64,000 nt of DNA, taken from contig NC_061153.1 in the NCBI RefSeq assembly GCF_905220365.1, forward strand, positions 2,376,001 through 2,440,000, given 5' to 3'. Under the pieces are notes generated by a model. That model was not told the DNA's origin. It saw only the letters and a list, made by a program, of their open reading frames with translations, and did not search any database. The DNA comes from Vanessa cardui. Taxonomy: Eukaryota; Arthropoda; Insecta; Lepidoptera; Nymphalidae. The stretch's first letter is position 1. The number at the start of each line of letters is the position of its first letter. The translations under genes and the position numbers were made by a program. Shown piece by piece: positions 10,187 to 21,942 of this stretch.

Positions 10187-11602
10187 ATGGATGTAAACTT
10201 TCTGTTAAAGGATGAACTTGAGTTTGAACTCGCGACTCGTGGCGTACATATTAAAAGTTTCGTTCCTGTTATGAAAAAATTACTTAAGGAACTCATAGAT
10301 TCCGAGCAGACTGGTCAGTGCTCGCATCAAGTGAAACCTCCTAAGCAATGTCTAGATAATCCTTCGCAGGAATTAATATTATGTTCTAAGAAAGTTAATA
10401 TTTTGTCGAATTATATTTCAGAAATAACTGAAAAGCCAGATAAAAACTTGTTTAGACGATTAGTGTCCCGTCTGTATCACGTAAAATCTAGGTTAGATTT
10501 TATAGCGGCCATGAACGAAAATGACAATGAACTTAAGGAGACCTTAAAGAATAAAGTGGAGAATTTACTATCACAGCTCGAAGAACAAGATGACAAGATA
10601 GAAGAAGAAAATCTTACGATCGATGACAGACGAATTATACAAGAAACGTTAGGTGAAGTAGGTGAAAAAATTATAAGAAAATTAGAGGGTCTGGAAAATG
10701 AAAATTACAAAAACGTTAACTTTGCACAAAATTTTGAAAATTCAAATTTCAACGCAAGAAATAAGTTTTCAAGGATGTTTCATACTTCGACGTTCGAAGA
10801 GGATATACCTGTACGTAAGCTTATACCAATTAACCAGTGGGGTATAAAATTTTCAGGAAATAATGAAGTTAGCATTAACGCCTTCCTTGAACGGGTTGAA
10901 GAGTTGAAAGATGCTAGGAACGCTTCTGATAAAGACTTATGGCGTTACGCAATCGATTTCTTTGAAGGAGATGCGTTAATTTGGTATAGAGCTAATAGGG
11001 AAAATATTTGTAGTTGGGAAGAATTAACATTGCTTTTGAAAAGAACATTTCAGCCTCCATGTTATCAGGAGGAATTGTTAGATGAAATTATGGCAAGAAC
11101 TCAGGGTAAGAATGAATCGGTCATCATATATGTATCCATAATGCAGAATATGTTCAAAAGACTACCAGAGAGCATTTCAGAGCAGAAGAAAGTCATGATC
11201 GTTTTAAAAAACCTTCAACCTTACTTTCAAAGAGCCGTTTGTAGAGATCACTTTTCTTCCATTAATGATTTGATGAATGTTTTGCGGGTCATAGAAAGAA
11301 CTAAAATACATTGTGAAAATTTTCGGGAACCTATGTGTAATAGAAATAAATTAGAACCGGATTTAGCTTATAAAAATAAAAATATAGTCGAAGGAAATCG
11401 TGAGATAGGGGAAATTAAAAATTCTATAGAAGTTAATCAAAGACGTTGTTGGAATTGTAGGGAATCAGGTCACCTGTTTCGTTCATGTAGATTACCGAAA
11501 CAACGATTATTCTGTTACAAATGCGGTCGTTTTGGCATAATATCGAAAGAATGCTCATGTAAGGGAAACGAGGCCGGGGGAAGCAGCGCTCCTGCCAAGT
11601 AG
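10187..11602 (+). CDS. gag: Gypsy-1 gag polyprotein
   Basis: This intact 471-codon ORF encodes the particle protein that packages the element RNA in the cytoplasm. The N-terminus (LLKDELEFELATRGV) resembles a SAP-type start. The middle is a retrotransposon capsid region with YAIDFFEGDALIWYRANR and CSWEELTLLLKRTF (about residues 265-290). Near the C-terminus are two zinc knuckles, CWNCRESGHLFRSC (CX2CX4HX4C) and CYKCGRFGIISKEC, which keeps the cysteines but lacks the histidine. Pol lies in the -1 frame and is reached through the heptamer at 11563. The first ATG of the open frame is taken as the start. Confidence 0.88.
   Translation: MDVNFLLKDELEFELATRGVHIKSFVPVMKKLLKELIDSEQTGQCSHQVKPPKQCLDNPSQELILCSKKVNILSNYISEITEKPDKNLFRRLVSRLYHVKSRLDFIAAMNENDNELKETLKNKVENLLSQLEEQDDKIEEENLTIDDRRIIQETLGEVGEKIIRKLEGLENENYKNVNFAQNFENSNFNARNKFSRMFHTSTFEEDIPVRKLIPINQWGIKFSGNNEVSINAFLERVEELKDARNASDKDLWRYAIDFFEGDALIWYRANRENICSWEELTLLLKRTFQPPCYQEELLDEIMARTQGKNESVIIYVSIMQNMFKRLPESISEQKKVMIVLKNLQPYFQRAVCRDHFSSINDLMNVLRVIERTKIHCENFREPMCNRNKLEPDLAYKNKNIVEGNREIGEIKNSIEVNQRRCWNCRESGHLFRSCRLPKQRLFCYKCGRFGIISKECSCKGNEAGGSSAPAK
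11563..11569 (+). other. -1 ribosomal frameshift heptamer GGGAAAC
   Basis: In the gag frame the bases read AAG GGA AAC GAG, an X XXY YYZ heptamer. The -1 frame has a stop just upstream and is open from here into protease, so the shift must occur between this site and the gag stop at 11602. Gypsy-2 has AAAAAAC GAG at the same place. Confidence 0.75.
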
Positions 11603-14600
11603 GCTTTCCCCTGGATAGGAGTAGTAAAGAATGGCAGGACTGGTTAAAAGTTGTAAGCGATATGTGCTGTGGTCGCGAATTAAGTCCTTTAGTAGTAACA
11701 AAACGAAACGATAACAGATCCTACGTGGAAATTAACATTTTGGAGTATACATGTGTGGGTCTTTTGGACTCAGGAGCCAATCGTACCGTCATGAATATGG
11801 AATTAGCTCAAACATTGAAATATTTAGGATTAAAGTCATATCGAAGTAGTAAATTAGGCTTGTCAACGGCTGATGGGACTAATCATAATATAACTGAAGC
11901 AATTGATGTACCTGTAGAGTTTGATGGTCAGTTTCATGTTATCTCGATGTTGATTATGCCTGAACTGGTTCAAAAATTGTTATTAGGTAAAGATTTCTTT
12001 GATATATTTGGGATTGCATTTCAATTTAAAGGGGACAAGGTGTTAAATCATGGTGAAATCAATACAGTGTGCAATAATGACTTATCAATAATATCACAAA
12101 ATGAATTAGATAAGTTTCAAAGGAATGAACTAGCTGATGTAATCGAAGAAATGAAAAATACTATTGGGAAAGGATTAGGTCTAACAAAGTTGTTAAAACA
12201 TAATATAGATACAGGTGATAGTAAAGCAATATATCAAAAACAATACCAATTTTCTCCGGTTATTAAAAAACAAATAGAAAAAGAGCTAGACGAGATGCTT
12301 GAAAAAGATGTAGTGGAGCCTTCAACAAGTTCCTGGTGCTCCCCGATTGTTATTGTCAAAAAGGCTAACGGAACAAACAGGCTATGTTTAGATAGCAGAC
12401 AACTTAATAAGGTTACAAAGAGAGACACCTATCCATTACCTAGAGTGTCATCCATACTAGACAGTTTAAGAAATGCTAAGTTTTTAAGTACGATTGATTT
12501 AAAATCAGCGTTCTGGCAAATACCCTTAGATGATACTAGTAAAGAAAAGACAGCCTTTGCAGTTCCAGGTAGAGGCCTTTTTCAATTTAAAGTTATGCCA
12601 TTCGGGTTGGTTAATGCCTCACAGTCCCAACAGAGACTAATGGACAAGCTGTTTCAAGCTAAAAGCGAGAAAGTATGGGCATACTTAGATGACATTGTAG
12701 TATGTCTTCAAGCTTTGATGAACATGTAAGCCTATTGAAATGGGTTGCCTCGGTTCTTAGAGAGGCTAACTTAACTGTTAACATGGAAAAATGTCAATTT
12801 GCTAGGCCATCTTTACGTTATTTAGGATATATTATAGATAAGGATGGACTGAGAACTGATCCTGATAAGGTTTGTGCAATCTTAAACTTCTCCAAACCAA
12901 AAAATATTACAGAACTCAAGAGGTTTATCGGATTAGCTAGTTGGTATCGTAGATTCATCAAAGATTTTTCATTAGTAGCGGCACCATTGCATGACCTTAC
13001 GAGAACAAAAGGGCAAAAACGATTCTGTTGGACAGAAGGTGCAGACAAGGCGTTTTTGGAATTAAAAACCTTGCTGACTACAACTCCAGTTCTTAAGTGT
13101 CCGGATTATAATAAGCCATTTTATATACAGTGCGACGCATCAAAGACTGGAATTGGAGCCGTCCTCTGCCAAAAATGTGAAGACTCAGATCAAGCCATTG
13201 CATATTTGAGTAGAAAATTAAATGATCATGAAAAGAAATATTCTACTTCAGAAAGAGAGTTATTGAGTGTAGTGTATGCGGTAGAAAAGTTTAGACCGTA
13301 CATAGACGGTACACACTTCACAGTGATAACGGATCATAGTGCATTGCAATGGCTTCATAAAATGAAAGATCCTCATGGTAGATTGGCGCGTTGGGCAATG
13401 CGATTGCAACAGTTTGATTTTGACGTTATGCATAGACCAGGTTCATGTAACGTGGTCCCAGACGCATTGTCTCGTTCCTTGGAAATAAATAATATCAAAA
13501 TATCCGAAAAACATAAAGATGAATGGTACAGGTCTAAAGTAGCGAGTATATTGAATGGTAAAGAAACCGATCTGACATGGACAGTTGAGAACGGCATTCT
13601 TTTTAAATCGATCGCTTTAAAGCAGTTTCCTAGTGTACATCCGTGGAAAATATATATCCCGGAATGTTTAAGGAAGGATGTATTAAAGGAATGTCACGAT
13701 AACTTGACTGCGGGACACTTTGGTATTCGCAAAACGCTTTACAGGGTGAAACAGAAATATTATTGGCCTAATCTATTAAGGGAGGTCAAGGAATATGTAA
13801 AAACATGTGAAACGTGCGCTAAAGTGAAGGTGTCCCAGAAACCAGCTTTTGGCAAAATGGGTGACCATAGAGAGGTCTCTGGTCCGTGGCAGATTGTTTC
13901 ATTAGATTTGATGGGACCATTTCCGAGAAGTCGCCGTGGTAATACAATGTTACTGGTCATTAGTTGTTGGTTCAGTAAGTTCACGCTCTTATTCCCATTA
14001 CGTTCAGGCAAGGCTGACAAAATATGCGAGTTAGTGAAGGGACAATTTTTAATTTTTGGTGCGCCAAAAGCAATAATATGTGACAACGGTAAACAATTTG
14101 TTTCACAGACCTTTAGAGATACTCTTGATAAATTCAATGTTAAAATTTGGTATATACCTAATTATCACCCTCAAAGTAATCCAACAGAACGCGTTAATAG
14201 GGTTATAGGAACAATGATTGCATCATACGTGAAATCTGGAAAACATTATGATTGGGACATTTGCCTGGACGAAATCAGCCATGCAATTCAAACAGCGGTA
14301 CATGAAAGTACAGGGTACACGCCTGCTTATTTATTTTTTGGAAGGGAAACGACTACTTCACCTATCAACGGCCTGAATGATTTAGAAGATTTTAAGGACA
14401 TGTCTTTGGAAATAAATAAAACACCCTACATTAATGATTTAAAAATACGCGATCAAGTATTCCATGCGGTTAAGCAAAAATTAAAGGACTGTCATGACCT
14501 AAGTCGAAAAGCTTATGATACTAAAAGAGTACTAGCAGATTTTCAAGAAGGAGATGTAGTATGGAAAAGGACAAAGTATTTGTCTGACGCAAATAAAAAG

Positions 14601-14747
14601 TTCATGGCAAAACTAGCTCCTAAATTTGAAAAAGCGGTAATCAAAAATAAGTTAACAAATAATATTTATCGTTTAAATAATGCTTTCGGTAAAGATATTG
14701 GAATATGGCATGCTAAAGATTTAAAACATGTCCAGAACTATAACTAA
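11569..14747 (+). pseudogene. pol: Gypsy-1 pol: protease, RT, RNase H, integrase
   Basis: Read in the -1 frame after gag. Domains in order: aspartic protease with DSGANRTV (about 11767), RT with LDSRQLNKVTKRDTYPLP and the YLDD active site (about 12680), RNase H starting near QCDASKTGIGAVL with SERELLSVVYAVE, then integrase with an HHCC zinc region ending CETC, DLMG, CDNG and PTER for the catalytic D, D and E. There is no chromodomain. One base is lost just after YLDDIVV (about 12700-12710): the first frame stops at 12729 and the rest continues at 12702-14747. Otherwise both frames are intact. Confidence 0.9.
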
Positions 14748-14777
14748 AAAAAAAAAAAAAAAAATTTTTATTTTGTT

Positions 14778-14791
14778 AGGTTGGAGGCATT
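14778..14791 (+). other. Gypsy-1 polypurine tract
   Basis: AGGTTGGAGGCATT lies directly before the 3' LTR, after a run of about 19 A that follows the pol stop. GGTTGG recurs in the gypsy-2 tract. Confidence 0.6.
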
Positions 14792-15464
14792 TGATATGAC
14801 ATACTGTTCGGGTCTTGTAAGGAGATCTAAAATTGACAAACTTTATCTTAAGCGTCAATAGCGCAGCGGTGTTGTGTATGGAATAACACCGCCGGCGCCG
14901 TGAGTCTCGGGTTCAATCCTCAAGCGAACCAGAAATGCTTATCTTTTCTGATTTTATTTTAAGATTGTTTTAAAATTATTGTGAATTTCTAATTATTCAA
15001 ATATGTACCGACATTAGGTCATTTGAGGTCGTGCACTTTCTTTGTTCGGTTGTGTGTCTCTTGAACTATAAGAAACATCAATGTACCGACAATAATGTAA
15101 TTGTATAATGCATTAAAAGATTTTAAATTGTTAAAAATAGTGTTAAGTGGTAGCGGATTATTGCATGGGGTGAGTTTTTTATTGTATAAACTTACATTAA
15201 GTCGGTTTTGAACACTGTTAGGCAGATAGTTAAACATTATTTTTTTCTTTTGTTGACTAGCCTAACGACACGCCTTTTTGGTCACCAAGCATATCAGTAT
15301 ATAACCGAAATCCATCTCCGATGACTAGCCGTGCAAGGTGTGGTAGGGTGCCTGCTTAAGATCTGAATGCAAAACCCTCCTGGCGCTCAACAATTCTTTG
15401 ACTGATTGAATGCAATAAAAGGATGTGTGAACAAGTACTGTAATTTAATTGACGACCCGTAACA
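14792..15464 (+). repeat. Gypsy-1 3' LTR
   Basis: This is the second 673-bp copy, at a constant offset of 5953 from the 5' LTR, so there is no net indel. It is followed by the target duplication ACTT at 15465. Confidence 0.93.
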
Positions 15465-16234
15465 ACTTCTTACCTTTTAAAACCAAAATAACACTTGCCA
15501 ATACTCTTCTCCTTCCAATTTTGGACTACGGACTACGGACTCCTGTTATCCTGATTTAACGGAGGACCTGGTTCATACACTCAAAAAATACGATCATGTA
15601 TCCCAGTATCGATCTAAGCTCGGATGGCTCCGAGTAAAGCATTGCCGCAACTTACACGTCCTTTCGCTCCTTTATTCCACACTATTTCATCCTTGCTCCC
15701 CGTCCTATTTGAAAGAACGTTTTTCCTTCCTTGGTAACCCTACTCTTCGCCTTAATCTTCGCTCTCAGAGTGATAATAAATTAAGCATACCTTCTTGTAA
15801 CTCCCATTCCTACATGAATTCGTTCACGGCAAAGGCGGTTAGATTTTGGAATGCACTACCAACTCAACTCCGTCAGTCTCCAACACTTCAGTTATTTAAA
15901 ACCCGTGTTAAATTGCATTACCTGTCAATAAATTAAACCTCCTCTAACTCTTTCACTACTAGCAGCTAAGTATGCTCACACCTATCTGTTGTATTGCCTA
16001 TCGTATTTTGTATGTATGTATATTTACTTTATATTATATATTTACTTTTAAATTATTAATGCACTAGCCCACTATGTTTTCTCTTGTAAGTCTCTTTCAG
16101 TAGGGTTGCCTGGAAGAGATCACTACTTAGTGATAAGGCCGCCCTTTGCATACTTTTGTAGATTTTGATTTTAAGCTTTTTTCTTGTATTTTGTTTATTT
16201 TCTGTGTGCAATAAAGCTGTTTATTATTATTATT
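15465..16234 (+). pseudogene. LINE B ORF2 C-terminus and 3' UTR
   Basis: The RT continues from the gypsy-1 insertion point (LLP...LANTLLLPILDY). After frame changes and an internal loss near 15570 it runs openly to the stop near 15936, with KKYDHVSQYRSKL, YLKERFSFLG and a final VRFWNALPTQLRQ segment. The 3' UTR carries GGTTGCCTGGAAGAG, the hairpin at 16119-16134 with ATCACT and AGTGAT arms, and GTGCAATAAAG before (ATT)n. The 16235-16394 stretch that follows has no confident assignment. Confidence 0.82.
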
Positions 16235-16394
16235 AAACATCTCGTGTGTTGGTCCAAATATGGTGGACCACCCATTGGCCTAAGCTTTCTTTGTGTTATG
16301 TTAAAATCTCCTATTGGTATTAAATATGACTTGAAGCTGGAAAGACGTTTCTTTTCAAAACCCATTAATTAACCACATTAGAATCGACAACAAT

Positions 16395-16529
16395 CAGGGT
16401 AACTAATTTACTTTTGTTTCCTAAAATTATAGGGTGTTTAGCTAGTTCATCTAAATTTGCATGCCGAAGGCGACCGTCCACCCTAAGGATATCACTCGCA
16501 TCCAAGTAAGGATTGAGTTTCTTAATAGT
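16395..16529 (-). pseudogene. Pao-2 integrase fragment
   Basis: On the minus strand this reads a Bel-Pao integrase N-terminal segment (LNPYLDASDILRVDGRLRHA, then HPIILG). It continues directly from the Pao-2 sequence on the far side of Pao-1 (from 22714). The element is cut off near 16390 and no Pao-2 3' LTR was found. Confidence 0.75.
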
Positions 16530-16534
16530 ACTAT

Positions 16535-16753
16535 TGAAGGAGCCCTAACGGGACTTCGGTGTAATAAAACTTGGACTGTATTATAATAATTTATTCGCGT
16601 ATTAAAAATTGCACGCAAGGAAGATAAAGTGTCCGCCTAGTTGGCTGTCGCTCGCTGAGTGATCGGTGCATCGCGGCGCACGCGCAACGGGCCGCGAGCC
16701 CGCGCCCCGCGCCCCGCGCCTCCCTCGTCGTCGGCATATGTGAAGCGCCGACA
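16535..16753 (-). repeat. Pao-1 3' LTR
   Basis: 219 bp, ending in GGCTCCTTCA on the element strand. The half nearest the interior is very GC-rich (CGCGCCCCGCGCC), unlike the surrounding DNA. The polypurine tract is CCCGGGGAGTA just inside. Relative to the 5' LTR it has an extra CGCCCCG-type repeat unit and lacks a few bases near 16634. Confidence 0.9.
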
Positions 16754-16767
16754 TACTCCCCGGGTTG

Positions 16768-19315
16768 AAGAGTGCTCTTCAATCTTGATCAGGAAGGGGG
16801 CAGATGTTATTGAATGCACGACGAATTGTTCCTCTCTTCGTTTTGATCTCTGCTACTCGCGTGACTCCGTCTACGCCGGGAAAGGTCTGTGTGACCCGAC
16901 CCAGGGACCAGAGCAGCGGTGGTGTTGTTTAGTCCTTGATTAGGACTAAAGACCCTGGTTTCACCTCCCCTCTGGAACTAAACCATTTGGATTTGGCCTG
17001 TAGCAAAGAAGTGTACTCATTATGGAAGCGGCTCCAGAAATTATGTCGTATGTACTGGATTCTCCACCATCGGTCCAGTCGAGTGATGTCGGCTTCAGTC
17101 GCCCGAGAGCATGGTACTGATAAGAGTGGTCGTCCAATTAGAAAATGAGAGGGAGTTAGTGCCGAAAAATCATAAGGGTCTGAATAGAGAGGTATTAGAG
17201 GACGCGAATTTAGAATCGCTTCTATTTGAGTGAGACACATAGTCATCTCCTCAAATGTGAAATGGGTTAGAGAAAGTAATCTTTTTAAAAGATGCTTGCA
17301 TGACTTGACTGCTGCTTCCGCTAATGAGTTGAAATGAGGACTATAAGCAGGTGTGAAAATGAAGTCGATACCCTCTTGAGCTATCTCACATGCAACGTTC
17401 GATGATTGAATAAATTTCTGTATTTCGTTAGATGCGCCTACGAAATTCGTGCCGTTATCAGATGTTATCGTCCGCGTTTTGCCTCGACGCGCTATGAAAC
17501 GATGTAGCGCGGCTATATAAGCATCAGTGCTAAGATCAGAGACGAGCTCCAAGTGCACTGCTTTTACTGCTGAGCAAACAAAGATGCACATATAAGATTT
17601 TATTAGTTTGCAACCGCGGCCTTTACGATCGGCTATCAAAACTGGCCCTGCGTAATCTACATAACAGTTGAGAAATGGAAATTCCAGATTAGTTCGAGCA
17701 CTAGGTAAATGACCCATTAGAGGCTGTACATTTTGTGCTCTATTTTTGAAACATGTGAGGCATTTATTTACGGTAAGTCTAGATAAGTTTCTGCCACCTA
17801 GAGGCCAATAACTTTGTCTTATATGTGACATTAATAATTGTGGGCCGGCATGTAAAAGTTTTAAATGTTGCATATGAAATAAAAGTTTAGTAAAACTATG
17901 CTTACTACAAATTACAATGGGATGTTTTATGTTAAAATCATAGGGGGAGTTGTCAGGCCTCCCGCCCACGCGAATGACATTATGATTGTCAATGAATGGA
18001 GTCAAAGGAAGCAATCTACTTTTGCGTGGCAATTTCTGACCAGATTTTAAAAGTTTATACTCTTCAGGAAACATATCAAGTTGACAATGATGTATAATAG
18101 TGTTTATTGAATTTTGTATTTCTGTTGCAGAAAGATTGCCATGCATTTTATTTTTATGTTTTAAGTTATAAATAAATCTTTGTATATATGTAAATATTTT
18201 GTTAATTTTATTTAGGCTAGAACATTTTTCTAATAAGCAATTAATGATTGATGAATGCGTGATTGCGTCTGAATGATAAAGGTATGAATTATTGCGACAA
18301 TTACTAATGAAATGACTAACTACTTCCGGCAAATCGTGTTTCTCTGTGTTCGGCATTTTCGGCCACTCTTTTTCACCATGAAGTAAAAAAGAAGGACCGG
18401 ACCACCACAGAAGTGTATTGTTTATTACGTCGGCACTGAGGCCACGGGAAACAAGATCCGCCGGGTTGTCCTTCGACGGTACGTAGCTCCAGGGGTGACC
18501 AGATGTGATTTCCAAAATCTCATTGACTATGTTTTTAACAAAAGGTTTTAATTGATTAGAAGGAGTTGAAAGCCATCCTAGAACTATGGTAGAGTCACAC
18601 CAAAAGCTACATCTATGAATAGGGATGGTAAGTGATTCCTGAACCCTAGTACACAGCCTTGCACCTAAGAAAGCTCCGCAAAGTTCAAGCCTCGGTATCG
18701 TCGTCGGTTTGACAGGCGCTATTCGGTTTCTAGAGACTAGAAGCTGTACATTTTTACAACCATTATCACTACTTGATCGAATATACAGACATACCCCGTA
18801 CGCCTTTTCCGATGCATCTGTAAAGACATGTATTTCGTGTTGACACAAAACCCACCGTGGTATTTTTAAATTATTTAATTATATCAAAGTGTTTTCAAAT
18901 GTCGACCAAAGATTTTTAAGCTCGTGTGATATCTCGTCATCCCAATCATATTTATTTATCCAAAGTCTTTGCATAATGATTTTTGCTTTAACGACACAAG
19001 GTCCTACTAGACCCAGTGGATCAAATATTTTACTAATTACAGAAAGAACATGATGTTTAGTGATTTTAGTTTTTGGCGTTATATTAATAGTATATGTAAG
19101 GGAATCTGAATCACAAACCCAATTAAGACCTACAAGAATTCGAATCTTGATCAAAGAAATGTAGCGGATTTTGTGATTCGATTTTACTATTAGTAACATG
19201 TCTAAGAATTTCTGGATTATTTGATCTTCATTTACGTAAATTAAATTTAGCTGATGATAGAACCGATTGTACCTTTTTTGAAATTTCGATAGTCTCGCTT
19301 GTGGTATTCCCTCCA
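16768..19315 (-). pseudogene. Pao-1 pol: RT end, RNase H and integrase
   Basis: This is one reading frame with two in-frame stops. The first part finishes the RT and connection region (HHVLSVISKIFDPLGL). After a TAA at 18879 follows RNase H (HVFTDASEKAYGV, then SRGL) and integrase with a zinc region (CLTCF), VDYAGP, TSDNGTNFVG and SLAEAAVK for the catalytic D, D and E, then a C-terminal domain. A TAA at 16929 precedes further recognisable integrase sequence (WSLGRV..., CPLP) to about 16768. All catalytic integrase residues are kept. Confidence 0.85.
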
Positions 19316-20253
19316 CTCAAATATTCGTCTACGTAAAAATCACGACGAATAGCGCTTTGAACACGATCGTCGTCAAGGTTATCAGCTAGACTTGTGAGAC
19401 ACTTTGTAGCTAAATAGGGGGCAGAGGCAGTACCATATGTGACCGTATTTAACGTGTAGGTCTTTAGAGGTTCTGAAGAATTAAAACGAAAAATAATTTT
19501 TTGAAGAGGTCGTTGAACTGGATTTAATTCAATCGCCCTATACATCTTTTCAACGTCACCTGAAACCACGTACCTATGCTGAGGAAAGCGTGTTAAAATT
19601 GAAAACAGGTCGTCTTGAACTACTGGTCCGACCATCTGTATGTCATTAAGAGACACGCCCGAACTGGTAGAGGCTGATGCGTCGAATACTACGCGTAGTT
19701 TTGTCGTGATACTAGAATCTCGAACAACTCCATGATGAGGAATAAAATATTGAAATTTAGAGATTTCAGGTACTGAAGTAGAGTGCGAGTCTAAAGTCAT
19801 ATGACCTAAGTTTTCATATTCTCGCATAAATTAAATATAATGCCTTTTAAAAATAGGGTCACGCTTAAATCGCCTTTCAAGGGATAAAAACCTATTTTTA
19901 GCATGTAAATAAGATTGACCTAAATTACTAGGGTCACCCTTTAAAGGCATGGTGACTACAAATCCACCATCATTGTTACGAACAGTGGTTTGCTTAAAAA
20001 TTTGCTCACATGCTCTTTCTTCTAGAGAATATGAATGTTTTGAAGAAACGTTGTCAAGCTCCCAGAATTGAGTAAGGTCGGGAGTGACATTAGTGTGATG
20101 GCAAAAATGATTGGAAATAGACTTTTGTTTAGATTGGTGGGGAATACTACCTGATACTAGCCATCCGAATCTAGTTTCGTGTAATTTAGGTAAGTTTTTC
20201 TCTAAATCTATATAATTTTTACTTAATACGTCCCAGAAAACTTCAGCCCCTAC
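19149..20253 (-). pseudogene. Pao-1 pol: reverse transcriptase
   Basis: This continues the gag-protease frame after a TAG at 20254-20256. It holds GAEVFWDVL, the linker, then a TAA near 19835, and the RT with LRVVFDASA, GDVEKMYRAI and TYGTASAPYLA. The active site reads YVDE (about 19324-19335) where Bel-Pao elements normally have YVDD, so the second catalytic aspartate is glutamate. A TGA at 19228 replaces an expected tryptophan codon, and a frameshift near 19150 leads to the next piece. Confidence 0.82.
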
Positions 20254-21942
20254 CTACGGCCTATCTACGGCCGACGGAACGTTGAAGTTCGGGTCCGCTA
20301 GTTTAAGACCTGAAGGAATAGAGACGTGGTTGATGTGTACGAAAGACGACGGTAACACTTTTGTAATTTCAGGCAAGATATGACACTCTATATCTACAGT
20401 ATAGGCACAGCATAAAGACTCTATTAGGAGGTGACAAGACTGTGTACTAGTAGAAATACTTTTATTAATACCTGTTACCCTGGTGCTAGTACCGCGTCGT
20501 AACAAACCCAGTTTCTCGAAGAATGTCTGCGTAACAAAGTTCGCCGTGCTACCGTTGTCCAGCAGTAGACGTGCAGTGTACCTTTTACCCGACGCGCCGA
20601 TCACGTTCACCAGAGCTGTGGACAGTAATACATGCGCAGAAGTAGCAAGCTGCAAGCAATTGGCCGAAAGTGCAACATTAGACGTAGCCACGTGCAAAGA
20701 AGAAGGCAATGAATTGACAGTTTTGAAGTCATTCGAATTTAAATGCAAAAGCGTATTATGTTTTATTTTACAATATTTGCAATGTGATAGTTTGAATTGC
20801 TTAGCAGAATGGCCTAATCGTAAGCAATTAAGACAAACATTATAATCATTTGCCTTTTGTATGCGACTTTCAATAGATAAGCTTCGAAATGAATCACATT
20901 TGTATAAAGCATGTGCTTGGGAGCAGAGCGGACATTTATTAAAGTTATTAGTAGATTTTTTAGGTATTTGAGTAGTTTTATTTGGAATAAATTTTTTTGA
21001 ATGATTATTATTTAAAGCAACAATAATATTATTTTGAGAAAGATTAATATTTGATTTGTTTAAAAAGGAACAAAATTGTGCTAGCGTGGGATCATCTTTT
21101 AAAGTATTGTTTCTATGTTCTTCCCAATCACGACTAGTTTTTAAATCTATTTTTTTAGACATTATATAAATGAGTAAAGTATCCCAATATTGAGTGGGCT
21201 GATTTAATGTTGTTAATGCCCTAACATTTTTATTAATCGTATCAACTAGATTTCTAATTGAAACACTAGACTCATTTGTTATTGACTCGACATCAAAAAG
21301 GGCCTGTATGTGGTTATTGACGAGAATGCGATTATTATTGTATTGTTCGCATAAAAGATCCCATGCAATATTGTAATGATCCCCTTTAAAATCAATATTT
21401 TTAATAATTAAAGCTGCATTACCCTGGAGTGAAGCTCGAAGGTAATGGAATTTATTGATATCATTAATGGTAGTATTATTGTGAATTAAAGATGTAAAAG
21501 TATCGCGAAATTCTAGCCAGCATTGATAGGTCCCGTCGAAATGCGGTAAATCTATTTTAGGCAAACGAATAAAATTCCTTGAATTGGAAATATGTGCACC
21601 TGAGTCAGCATCTTTGAAGCCCGCCTCAGATCCAGCACTGTTGGACGAAGCACCGAGCAGGCTGCGCGTGAGTACTACTAGATTGAAATACTGACGGTCG
21701 AAGTCCTCACGCTCAGTAAATGTAGACTCGGCATCCTCGGAAAGTAGTTCAATCGTATTCTGCAGATCATCAAATTCATTATATAAATTTTCAAATTTAC
21801 GAAAACGTTCCATGAGGTCAAGACGTTGTAACTCTGATAATTCAGGACTGCTTTTTATTAATATTAAATAATTATTAAATATTGTTAATTTTGACTTTAT
21901 TGAACTACGTTTTTTAATAAGGGTTTTTAAATTATCAAACAT
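20254..21942 (-). pseudogene. Pao-1 gag and protease
   Basis: 562 codons are open from the probable start. The N-terminus is helical with a capsid-like region (RLPKIDLPHFDGTYQCWLEFRDTF), as in Bel-Pao gag. A cysteine-histidine block follows (CPLCSQAHALYKC, CLNCLRLGHSAKQFKLSHC, CKYCKIKHNTLLH) and then an aspartic protease with LLLDNGSTANFV, where the usual DTG or DSG is DNG. The frame ends at a TAG in the linker to RT. The same frame continues beyond it, so the stop is probably a mutation. Confidence 0.85.

Larger units (their letters stand above)
8839..15464 (+). mobile_element. Gypsy-1, Ty3/gypsy LTR retrotransposon
   Basis: A 6626-bp element is bounded by TG...CA and flanked by ACTT at 8835-8838 and 15465-15468. 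The order is LTR, primer site, leader, gag, -1 frameshift site, pol, polypurine tract, LTR. There is no env. It sits inside LINE B in the same orientation. It is close to gypsy-2 in the frameshift site, the second zinc knuckle lacking histidine, and GGTTGG in the polypurine tract. A SAP-like gag start suggests the Mdg3 group, but this placement is tentative. A one-base loss in pol makes the copy defective. Confidence 0.93.
1200..16234 (+). mobile_element. LINE B, CR1-superfamily retrotransposon in three pieces
   Basis: One LINE in + orientation is split into 1438-1917 (endonuclease start), 6996-8838 (endonuclease end and RT) and 15465-16234 (RT C-terminal domain and 3' UTR). LINE A separates the first two pieces and gypsy-1 the last two. 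The protein order continues across both breaks when compared with LINE C. The 3' end is GTGCAATAAAG followed by (ATT)n at 16220-16234. The 5' boundary is not fixed. The 1191-1437 stretch is T-rich, codes for nothing recognisable and is either LINE leader or flank. Confidence 0.75.

Noticed and set aside
16591..16943. ORFs rich in Arg, Ala and Pro on both strands around the Pao-1 LTR
   Set aside because: They reflect the GC-rich half of the LTR. The same artefact appears at 22598-22849 in the other LTR.
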